Assembly (NCBI GenBank): GCA_900548355.1 | Contig: URKR01000001.1 | Span: 62,001 to 126,000 of the forward strand | From: an uncultured Oscillospiraceae bacterium | GTDB lineage: Bacteria; Bacillota; Clostridia; Oscillospirales; Ruminococcaceae | DNA: 64,000 nt | Reading direction: 5' to 3' | In this document: piece by piece, positions 25,504 through 32,737 of the stretch | Numbering within the stretch: position 1 is the stretch's first letter | Layout of the letters: each line of letters begins with the position of its first letter | The notes under the pieces: generated by a model | Told to the model about the DNA's origin: nothing | The model's input: only the letters and a program-made list of their open reading frames with translations | Databases searched by the model: none | Translations under genes and position numbers: made by a program

Positions 25504-26776
25504 GGCCCTGATCCGAAGTGTCAAGGAGACACCAGTCAAATACGCGCGGGCTCTCGGGTTTGATTTGTTGACTGACGTACACAACGACTGGCTCCGCACT
25601 ATGCTGCTGTGTCCTGACGATTATACGCTTCTCGGGCACCGTGGATCATATAAGACCACGTGCCTGTCTGTGGCCCTTGCTTTTGGCGCTGTATTGCGCC
25701 CTGATAAATCAACATTTTTTATCCGCAAAACTGACGACGACGTAACAGAGATCGTTGCCCAGGCTCAAAAGATCCTGGACAGCGATCTTTTGCGTTATAT
25801 CGCATATGAGATCTACGGTATCGATCTTGAGCTGACCACGCGCAGCGCATACAAGATCGACACCAACCTGGCGCGGAGCAACCGCGGCCAGGTGCAGATC
25901 CAGGGCATGGGTCTCAGTGGATCCATCACAGGCAAGCATGCCGACTATATCTATACAGACGACATTGTTAATGTCAAAGACCGTATCAGCCGCGCCGAGC
26001 GTGAGCAGACCAAGCGGCAGTATATGGAGCTACAAAATATCCGCAACCGCGGCGGCCGCATTTTTAATACCGGCACGCCGTGGCATAAGGATGACTGCAT
26101 ATCAACCTTGATGCCAAACGTGCACCGGTTCTCTGTGTATGACACTGGTCTGATCACTCCAGAACAGCAGCAGCGACTACGCGCCTCGATGTCGCCGTCA
26201 CTTTATGCCGCTAACTATGAGCTGCGGCATATCGCCTCTGATGACGCGCTGTTTGGCCCGCCGCAATTTTACGCCGGGAAGTCAGCCGACATCTACAACG
26301 GCCGCGCCCACATTGACGCAGCGTATGGCGGCAGTGACTACACTGCCCTGACGATACTCAAGCGCAGGCCGGGCGGCGGATATATCGGCTATGGTAAGCT
26401 GTGGCGCGGTCATGTTGACGGACACCTGGATGAGATCCAGGCTCTCCACAAGCTGTATAGGGCCGGCACGATCGCCTGCGAAAAGAACGGCGACAAGGGC
26501 TATCTGGCCCGCGACCTGCGAGCCCGCGGCCTGCCTGTGTCCGAATATACCGAAAAAGAAAACAAGTACATCAAGATCGCGACACATCTCAAACGAGAGT
26601 GGCCGCGTATCGAGTGGATCAAAGATACAGATCCAGACTATCTGTCACAGATACTGGACTACACTGAGACGGCCGAGCACGATGACGCGCCGGACTCTGC
26701 CGCGAGCCTGATCCGCAGCTATGGACAGGCAGGCCGCATCGGTAACAAGGCCGATATCCTGTATGGGAGGAGATGA
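25496..26776 (+). CDS. terL: Terminase large subunit
   Basis: 426 residues. The ATPase domain has a Walker A variant GHRGSYKTT at about residues 47-55 and a Walker B region ADYIYTDDIVN. The nuclease domain begins near HIDAAYGGSDYTALTIL, whose aspartates probably bind metal. It packages DNA into the prohead with ATP hydrolysis. The ATG at 25496 overlaps the small subunit end; a longer frame upstream is only an overlap. Confidence 0.93.
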   Translation: MNEALIRSVKETPVKYARALGFDLLTDVHNDWLRTMLLCPDDYTLLGHRGSYKTTCLSVALAFGAVLRPDKSTFFIRKTDDDVTEIVAQAQKILDSDLLRYIAYEIYGIDLELTTRSAYKIDTNLARSNRGQVQIQGMGLSGSITGKHADYIYTDDIVNVKDRISRAEREQTKRQYMELQNIRNRGGRIFNTGTPWHKDDCISTLMPNVHRFSVYDTGLITPEQQQRLRASMSPSLYAANYELRHIASDDALFGPPQFYAGKSADIYNGRAHIDAAYGGSDYTALTILKRRPGGGYIGYGKLWRGHVDGHLDEIQALHKLYRAGTIACEKNGDKGYLARDLRARGLPVSEYTEKENKYIKIATHLKREWPRIEWIKDTDPDYLSQILDYTETAEHDDAPDSAASLIRSYGQAGRIGNKADILYGRR

Positions 26777-26784
26777 TACACGAT

Positions 26785-28155
26785 ATGATCAAATTCACAG
26801 TCGATAACTTCGACGAGGCGAAGCCCAACAAACAGACAATCCTCAAGCTGATCCAACAGCACCGCGCTATCTCCGACCGTATGCAGACGCTTGAGGCCTA
26901 TTACAACGGCCACCACAAGATCGAGACTCGGCAGCGATCCCACAACGCGCCGAACAACAAGGTCACGATCAACTGGGCCAAGTATATCACGGATACGGCG
27001 ACCGGCTATTTTGCCGCCAATCCTATCACGTATACCGACACCAACGGCGGCGACATTACGCCGCTGCTGCAGGCGTTTGACCGCGCCCATGTTGACGATG
27101 TGGATGCTGACAACGCGTTCGAGGCGTCGCAGAACGGCGCCGCCTATGAATATGTGTACGCCGCGGAGGGCGAGGCAGAGCTGCAGGTGCGCAACCTGTG
27201 TGCCCGCAACACCTTTTTGATCTATGACACGAGCATCGAGGAGCGAGAGCTTGCCGGCGTATATTATCGCGTCATCCATGATGATGAGAGAGATCTGACC
27301 CGATATGTCGCGACAGTATGCACCGCAAACTATATCCACGAGATCAATATCCTTGACGGCACAGACGTCACACAGCCGGCGGACGGCGAGCCGCGCCGGC
27401 ATTATCTCGGCGAGGTGCCGATCATTGCATACGCCAACAATCACAACGGCATCGGAGACTATGAGCAGCTCATCCCCCTCATTGATGCGTATAACACGCT
27501 GATGAGCGACCGTGTCAACGATGTCCAGGATTTCGTGGACGCGATTCTGATCATCTACGGCACACTGCTGTCGGACGACACAGACGAGGCCAAGGATGGC
27601 GCCAAACAGGCTCTGAGAGACGGTAAACTGCTTGAGTTCCCGGACAAGCAGAGCATGGGCGCAGAATGGCTGACGCGACAACTGGACGAGTCCGGCGTCG
27701 AGATCCTACAAAAGGCCATCGCCAAGGATATCCTGCGTATGGCATATGTCCCTGACTTTTCGGACGAGTCTTTTGCCGGGAATGCGAGCGGCGTAGCCAT
27801 TGCGTATAAATGCCTGCTTTTGGAGTGGGCAACCAAGACCAAGGAGCGCTACTATCGCAAGGGCCTGCGCAAGCGGATCCGCATGTTTTGCCGCTTCCTA
27901 GGCCTAAAGCAGTTGCTGATCAACCCTGACGGGATCATCCCGCACTTTGCCCGCGCCCTGCCGACCAACGTGGCAGAGACGGCACAGATCGTCGCTACTC
28001 TGTCCGGCAAGGTATCGCAGCGGACACTGTTGCAGCAGCTGCCGTTTGTCGAGGATCCTGACGCAGAGATCGCGGCACTTAAAAATGAGGCTGTTGTACC
28101 TCAACAGCCGGAAAACAATGATGATCAAGGAGCCGGGGACGCCCGGCTCTTTTGA
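26785..28155 (+). CDS. Portal protein, SPP1 gp6-like
   Basis: 456 residues. Typical portal features are LEAYYNGHHKI near the N-terminus, NWAKYITDTATGYFAANPITY, and SDRVNDVQDFVDAILIIYG in the middle. The dodecameric portal is the DNA channel of the head. ATG 26785 is favoured over 26773, which directly abuts the GGGAGGAG sequence and overlaps the terminase stop. No Mu F-type head morphogenesis gene follows, unlike in many SPP1-like phages. Confidence 0.9.
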   Translation: MIKFTVDNFDEAKPNKQTILKLIQQHRAISDRMQTLEAYYNGHHKIETRQRSHNAPNNKVTINWAKYITDTATGYFAANPITYTDTNGGDITPLLQAFDRAHVDDVDADNAFEASQNGAAYEYVYAAEGEAELQVRNLCARNTFLIYDTSIEERELAGVYYRVIHDDERDLTRYVATVCTANYIHEINILDGTDVTQPADGEPRRHYLGEVPIIAYANNHNGIGDYEQLIPLIDAYNTLMSDRVNDVQDFVDAILIIYGTLLSDDTDEAKDGAKQALRDGKLLEFPDKQSMGAEWLTRQLDESGVEILQKAIAKDILRMAYVPDFSDESFAGNASGVAIAYKCLLLEWATKTKERYYRKGLRKRIRMFCRFLGLKQLLINPDGIIPHFARALPTNVAETAQIVATLSGKVSQRTLLQQLPFVEDPDAEIAALKNEAVVPQQPENNDDQGAGDARLF

Positions 28156-28238
28156 TTATATACGTATAACAATGACAGATTGCGAATACCGCGGGCGCGT
28201 ATGCGAATGCGGCGGGCGCACAGAAAGGATGGATACAC

Positions 28239-28874
28239 ATGGCAGATACCAATACCAACACTCAGACCGGCGCCCAGGATACCGGCGCACAGACCACACA
28301 GCAGCAGACCGGCGCAGCCTCTGGGGCCGCAGGCGGCAATGGAGCAACCGGGACGCAGCAGAAAGACGGCGGCCACCTGTCCGCGTTTGATCAGTTCCTC
28401 CAGCAGGACGGCATGCAGGCAGAGTTTGACCGGCGCGTCTCCAAAGCTCTTGAGACGCAGAAGGGCAAGATGACGGCCACGATCCAGCAGCAGATCAATG
28501 ACGCTGTGACCGAGGCTCAGCGTCTGGCCAAGATGACCCAGGCAGAGCGCGAGGAGCATGACCGCCAGAAGCAGGCCGAAGAGCTGGCAAAGCGCGAAGC
28601 AGCGATCACACGCCGCGAGCTGACCGCAACCGCCAAGGATACTCTGGCGAGCAAGGGACTGCCCCTCAGTCTGGCCGAGATCGTAGATTATACGAGCGCT
28701 GACACTGCCAATGCATCCCTCAAGTCCATCGAGACAGCTTTCCAGGCGGCCGTACAGACCGCCGTGGAGGACCGCCTCAAGGGCGGCAAGACCATGGACA
28801 AGGCGCAGGACAACGGCAACAAGTCCATTGAGGAGCAGATTGCCAAGGCCATGCGCAGCGGCTTTTTCGGCTAA
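28239..28874 (+). CDS. Phage scaffolding protein (DUF4355-like)
   Basis: 211 residues: a Gln/Thr/Gly-rich disordered start (about 1-45), a long central coiled coil (MTQAEREEHDRQKQAEELAK), and a basic C-terminal end (EEQIAKAMRSGFFG) that would contact the capsid. This layout and its position directly before the major capsid gene match phage scaffolds, which shape the prohead and then leave. Confidence 0.85.
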   Translation: MADTNTNTQTGAQDTGAQTTQQQTGAASGAAGGNGATGTQQKDGGHLSAFDQFLQQDGMQAEFDRRVSKALETQKGKMTATIQQQINDAVTEAQRLAKMTQAEREEHDRQKQAEELAKREAAITRRELTATAKDTLASKGLPLSLAEIVDYTSADTANASLKSIETAFQAAVQTAVEDRLKGGKTMDKAQDNGNKSIEEQIAKAMRSGFFG

Positions 28875-28916
28875 TACACACCCCACAACATATGAAACAG
28901 AAAGGATGACAAGATA

Positions 28917-29810
28917 ATGCCTAACACTATCGAATACGCAAAGGTGTATCAGACTCAGCTCGATACCCTGGCAACCCAGGAGATGACCACAGGCTGGATG
29001 GAGGCCAACGCAGGCCAAGTCAAATACAACGGCGGCAACGAGATCAAGATCCCCAAGATGTCTCTGGACGGCCTGGCCGACTATGACCGCGCTACCGGCT
29101 ACCCTGACGGCACCGTCACTCTGACGTATGAGACCAAGCAGATGACCCAGGATCGAGGGAAAAAGTTCCGTCTGGATTCCATGGACGTCGACGAGACCAA
29201 CTTTGCTACCACCGGCGCGTCTGTGATGGGCACTTTCCAGCGCGATCATGTTGTGCCCGAAGTCGACGCATACCGTATCGCTACGCTGTTCGGCGTCGCC
29301 AAGACAGCCGGCAATGTGACGGAGTCCTACACTCCCGCCAAGGACACCATCATCGAGAAGCTCAAGGCCGACATCACCAAGGTGCGGAAGAACGGCGCCA
29401 AGAACGTCGTGGTCCACATCTCCTTTGACGCTCTGGGCGCCCTGGAGACTGCTCTGGCCACTCAGCTGCACAATACCACCTGGTCTCAGGGCGGCATCAA
29501 TACTCAGGTGCCTACGTTTGACGGCGCCCCGCTGATCGCCACTGCTGATGACCGTATGTACGCCAAGGTCACCATCGATCCCGATGACGGCTACTCCGGC
29601 GAGGGTAACATCAACTGGATTGTGATGGACTCCCGTGTGCCCATTGCCGTGTCCAAGACGGACAAGGTCAAGATCATCGACCCCGACACCAACCAGTCTG
29701 CTGACGCGTGGGACCTGACCTACCGTAAGTACCACGACATCTGGGTCATGGACAACAAGGCCAAGCTGGTCGCGGCCTGCCTGTCTGGCACCGCGCCGGC
29801 CGAAGGCTGA
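28917..29810 (+). CDS. Major capsid protein
   Basis: 297 residues, HK97-fold type by its pattern: an N-terminal arm, then GGNEIKIPKMSLDGLADYDRATGY, an extended-loop region with TLTYETKQMTQDRGKKF, and a P-domain helix GASVMGTFQRDHVVPEVDAYR. It follows the scaffold gene with a good RBS. No N-terminal prohead protease gene is present, so cleavage is unlikely. Confidence 0.93.
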   Translation: MPNTIEYAKVYQTQLDTLATQEMTTGWMEANAGQVKYNGGNEIKIPKMSLDGLADYDRATGYPDGTVTLTYETKQMTQDRGKKFRLDSMDVDETNFATTGASVMGTFQRDHVVPEVDAYRIATLFGVAKTAGNVTESYTPAKDTIIEKLKADITKVRKNGAKNVVVHISFDALGALETALATQLHNTTWSQGGINTQVPTFDGAPLIATADDRMYAKVTIDPDDGYSGEGNINWIVMDSRVPIAVSKTDKVKIIDPDTNQSADAWDLTYRKYHDIWVMDNKAKLVAACLSGTAPAEG

Positions 29811-29826
29811 TACGGAGGTATGAGCC

Positions 29827-30075
29827 ATGAGTAAGACTACCGGCGACAAAGTGCTGATGGCCCGTGGGGCCATCCAGCATGTCACGCGCAAGGCAGACAT
29901 CCCGCGTTTTGCGGGATACGGCTATCATATTGTCGAGACGGCCCGCAAGGGCAATGATGGCAAAGACAAGGCACCGGAAGCGGCTGCCGAGAATACCGCT
30001 CCGGAAGCTGCGGCAGAGCCTCAGAAAGAGGCGCCGAAGCGCAAGGCGGCCAAGAAAGGAGGCGCGGATGCATGA
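29827..30075 (+). CDS. Small structural-region protein with Ala/Lys-rich tail
   Basis: 82 residues, unrecognised. The N-terminal 45 residues look folded; the C-terminus is low-complexity (repeated PEAAAE, then KRKAAKKGG). The position between capsid and connector genes would fit a minor head or decoration protein. The stop overlaps the next start (ATGA). Confidence 0.6.
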   Translation: MSKTTGDKVLMARGAIQHVTRKADIPRFAGYGYHIVETARKGNDGKDKAPEAAAENTAPEAAAEPQKEAPKRKAAKKGGADA

Positions 30076-30416
30076 CAGAGCAAGATCGTCAGATCGTCGA
30101 GACCCTGACAGGCTGCTCTGACTCCGCGCTTATCACTGTATTGCTTGCGGAGGCCGCGGCCCGTATCCTCGGCATCTGTGGGCGGACACACATGATCGAC
30201 GAGCTGGCTCCCGCTGTTCGGGAGCTGGCCGTCTGCATGTATAATAGGATGGGCTCCGAGGGGATGTCGAGCAGATCTGACGGTGAGATCGGCATCTCAT
30301 CTGCTTTTGTCGACATCCCCGCCACAGTCATGCAGCAGGTACAGCGCTACCGGCTGGCCCGCGTCGGAGGTGATTACCATGAGGCGATTGAGACAGGCTC
30401 TCAAGCGACCGTATAG
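30072..30416 (+). CDS. Head-tail connector protein
   Basis: 114 residues, mostly helical (DRQIVETLTG, TVLLAEAAARILGICG, ELAVCMYNRMGSEG), the pattern of gp6-like or Phage_connect_1 adaptors that attach below the portal. It is the first of four small overlapping genes that form the neck of siphophages. Confidence 0.75.
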   Translation: MTEQDRQIVETLTGCSDSALITVLLAEAAARILGICGRTHMIDELAPAVRELAVCMYNRMGSEGMSSRSDGEIGISSAFVDIPATVMQQVQRYRLARVGGDYHEAIETGSQATV

Positions 30417-30714
30417 CTGGCGCAAGGCTACGCCGTCCAAAGACGATGAGGGCAACACATACACAGCCTGGGGCGATCCTGTGGATATCCAGGCCATCAT
30501 CCGCCGCGCATCCGGCAAGATTGCCGCCGCACAGTACGGCGAGCGGCTGCAGTACATCTGCAAGATGCAGTATGACGGCGCGGCGCCTATCGCTGAGGGT
30601 GATGGCATCTGCGTGTATGTCTCAGGCGATAAAGACCCTGACTACCGCGTGACGGCCGTCAAAGGCCTGACCGAGGACGCCTTCCGCGTGTATGATCTGG
30701 AGGCGATCTTATGA
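30379..30714 (+). CDS. Neck/head-closure protein (Minor_capsid_1-like)
   Basis: 111 residues. RPYSWRKATPSKDDEGNTYTAWGDPVDIQA and the C-terminal DPDYRVTAVK are typical of the clostridial phage family annotated as putative minor capsid protein, thought to act in head closure. The ATG at 30379 follows GGAGGTG; the gene overlaps both neighbours. Confidence 0.75.
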   Translation: MRRLRQALKRPYSWRKATPSKDDEGNTYTAWGDPVDIQAIIRRASGKIAAAQYGERLQYICKMQYDGAAPIAEGDGICVYVSGDKDPDYRVTAVKGLTEDAFRVYDLEAIL

Positions 30715-31070
30715 GCTATATTGTCGGGGCTGACGACCTGCTGCGGCAACTGGGCGCCATCGGGCGTATAGACATGTCAGACAGCATCGCCGACTGGACT
30801 GATTTTATCAGGGACGAGGCCAAACACCTGGCCCCCGTTGAGTCCGGCGACTTGCGCGACAGCATCGACAGCGAGATCACACATGATGCTGATACGGTCA
30901 CAGGGTCCGCCTACACTGATATCGTGTATGGTCCGGCTGTGGAGCTTGGCATCGGCCAAGAGGCGCAGCCGTATCTATACCCGGCCCTCAACAACAATAT
31001 CAATCGTATTACGGACGGCATCGCAGCAGACATTGGCGCAAAAATCGAGGAGGTGGCTGGCAATGGTTGA
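30711..31070 (+). CDS. HK97 gp10-like / Minor_capsid_2-like neck protein
   Basis: 119 residues. The segment HLAPVESGDLRDSI followed by a YTDIVYGPAVELG strand and a QPYLYPALNNN turn is the hallmark of gp10-type tail-completion proteins. It couples by ATGA overlap to the gene before it. Confidence 0.8.
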   Translation: MSYIVGADDLLRQLGAIGRIDMSDSIADWTDFIRDEAKHLAPVESGDLRDSIDSEITHDADTVTGSAYTDIVYGPAVELGIGQEAQPYLYPALNNNINRITDGIAADIGAKIEEVAGNG

Positions 31071-31425
31071 TATCCGTAAGGACGTATACGATGCACTGTG
31101 CGCCGGCTGCCCCGGCGCCGACGTGTCGGACGCGTGGCCGCGAGACTGGGCGAAACTGCCCAAGGTGACATACACCGAAGAGAACAACGCGGTCGAAGAG
31201 TGGACTGACAACGCTGAGCAGTCAGCACGTATCGTCTACCGTATCGACGTGTGGGACAAGCGCAGCACAACGGCCATCGCGGCGCAGGTGGACGCGGCTA
31301 TGGCATCGATCGGCATGCTGCGGACGATGTCGCGGGACGTGCCGTCCGGCACAGATCCCGCCAAGCATCGGCAGATGCGCTATGAGTGCATCGCCGACAG
31401 GGCAACGCCCTATGTATTTCACTGA
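31063..31425 (+). CDS. Tail completion/terminator protein (Minor_capsid_3-like)
   Basis: 120 residues: VTYTEENNAVEEW, then a strand-rich VYRIDVWDKRS segment and a helix TAIAAQVDAAMASIGM. This fits the tail-terminator fold that caps the tail tube. It lies just before the tail-tube gene, the usual position. The ATG at 31063 follows GGAGGTGG. Confidence 0.7.
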   Translation: MVDIRKDVYDALCAGCPGADVSDAWPRDWAKLPKVTYTEENNAVEEWTDNAEQSARIVYRIDVWDKRSTTAIAAQVDAAMASIGMLRTMSRDVPSGTDPAKHRQMRYECIADRATPYVFH

Positions 31426-31445
31426 TTAGAAAGAGAGGTAATAAT

Positions 31446-31865
31446 ATGCTGGTAAATGGCGCAAAGCTGGGCTACGGCACAGAGGCAGGCAGCTACACCA
31501 ACCTTGTCGGCTGCGTGGAGCTGCCCGACATCGGCGGCGACGCCAACAAGGTTGACCATTCTGCAGTCGATGACGAATACAAACAGTATGAGCTCGGGCA
31601 GAAGGATGCCGGTGATCTGATCTTCAAATTCCGCTATCGTAGCAAAGCGGAAAAGACTCAGTACAAGACGATGCGGGATAAAGAGGCAGCCGGCGACAAC
31701 CTGTTCTTCTATCTGACCCTGTTTGACGGTTTGAAGGTTGAGTTTTCCGGCACCGTATCGACCAAGCTGCTGACTGCCGGCGGTCCCGACACCCCCGTCA
31801 ACTGGCAGCTGACCATCGGCCTGTCGTCTGACTTCGCGACGACTGACGCGACCGAAGGGCCGTAA
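31446..31865 (+). CDS. Major tail (tube) protein
   Basis: 139 residues: LPDIGGDANKVDHSAVDDEYKQY near the start, then the beta-rich DLIFKFRYRS and LKVEFSGTVSTKL segments typical of TP901-1/phi13-type tube proteins. It follows the neck genes and is closed by its own terminator, which is common for highly expressed tube genes. Confidence 0.85.
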   Translation: MLVNGAKLGYGTEAGSYTNLVGCVELPDIGGDANKVDHSAVDDEYKQYELGQKDAGDLIFKFRYRSKAEKTQYKTMRDKEAAGDNLFFYLTLFDGLKVEFSGTVSTKLLTAGGPDTPVNWQLTIGLSSDFATTDATEGP

Positions 31866-31890
31866 TAGCCTAACACACCAATACACCGCG

Positions 31891-31922
31891 GCGGGCTGAT
31901 AATTTCAGCCCGCTTTTTTTTA
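31891..31922 (+). terminator. Terminator after the tail-tube gene
   Basis: GCGGGCTGA (31891-31899) pairs with TCAGCCCGC (31905-31913), followed by nine T. Partial read-through would be needed to express the downstream tail genes. Confidence 0.88.
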
Positions 31923-31946
31923 TCAGATGAAAGGAGTCTTTGAATA

Positions 31947-32321
31947 ATGGAAAATAAACCTTTTGCTGTATGGCAAATCTCCGAGAACGAGAGCGTCAAT
32001 CTGGTTCTGGAGGCCGCGCAGATCTGTGAGCTGGAGAACAAGCTGGGCGGCCGCAACCTTATGAGTGCGATCGGCAACAACGACACTGGTATGCCGTCCC
32101 TGCGCACGATGATGCTGGTGACCCACGCCGCACTGCAGAGATTCAATCACGACAAAAAGATGTCCGATGTTTACAGCATGTATGACCGCTATATTGCCAA
32201 TGGTGGCAGCCAGGTTGATTTTTATGCCGGCGTCTATGTGCCGATCTTCCAGGCGTCTGGTTTTTTTCCGCGGGAGCAGGCGGACGAACTCGGCGAGAAG
32301 CTGGAGGATATGAAAGCCTAA
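31947..32321 (+). CDS. Tail assembly chaperone, first frame (gpG-like)
   Basis: 124 residues, helical, between tail tube and tape measure, which is the conserved place of the tail assembly chaperone. It shows the family-like MSDVYSMYDRYIANGG and VYVPIFQASGFF segments. A second open frame follows with a 17-base gap, as in other siphophages that make a frameshifted longer form. Confidence 0.75.
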   Translation: MENKPFAVWQISENESVNLVLEAAQICELENKLGGRNLMSAIGNNDTGMPSLRTMMLVTHAALQRFNHDKKMSDVYSMYDRYIANGGSQVDFYAGVYVPIFQASGFFPREQADELGEKLEDMKA

Positions 32322-32338
32322 CAGCAATCCCGCAGACC

Positions 32339-32737
32339 ATGACCGACATCCTGTACGATATCCTGCGCTCGTATCTGGACGCAGGATACACAGACATACA
32401 AGGATACTGGCACATGACTCTTTCCGAGATCACGGCGCTGCTGGAGGCTGCTGTGCGGCGTATCAATCGCGACAAGGCCAAACAGGAGGCCGGCGCCAAG
32501 CAGCAGATCATCATGCTGCGCAATCTGTCGCTGCAGACCGGCGAGTCGATTGCTTGCCTGTTTGACAAAAACAGACGGCAGCTCACGCCCCTGTCTGCGT
32601 ATTATCCCGGCTTGTTCGGTGCTGAGTCAAGCGGCGGCGAGATGAGCCTGGAGAAATACACGGTCATGTTCGAGGATTTTGCGGCCCGCCAGAACTTACG
32701 GCGAGCGCAGAGAGGAGGTGCCACGCCGCATGAGTAA
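32339..32737 (+). CDS. Tail assembly chaperone, second frame (gpT-like)
   Basis: 132 residues from ATG 32339. No Shine-Dalgarno sequence precedes that ATG, and the frame is open upstream across the end of the first chaperone gene, so production by frameshift or termination-reinitiation is plausible. It overlaps the tape measure gene by eight bases. Confidence 0.65.
   Translation: MTDILYDILRSYLDAGYTDIQGYWHMTLSEITALLEAAVRRINRDKAKQEAGAKQQIIMLRNLSLQTGESIACLFDKNRRQLTPLSAYYPGLFGAESSGGEMSLEKYTVMFEDFAARQNLRRAQRGGATPHE

Noticed and set aside
26719..27681. Leftward 320-codon frame opposite the portal gene
   Set aside because: Antisense shadow; the portal frame is recognisable and has the expected neighbours.
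28125..29900. Long leftward open frame of 591 codons opposite scaffold and capsid
   Set aside because: Shadow of the well-supported rightward genes; its composition is not that of a real protein and it has no RBS.
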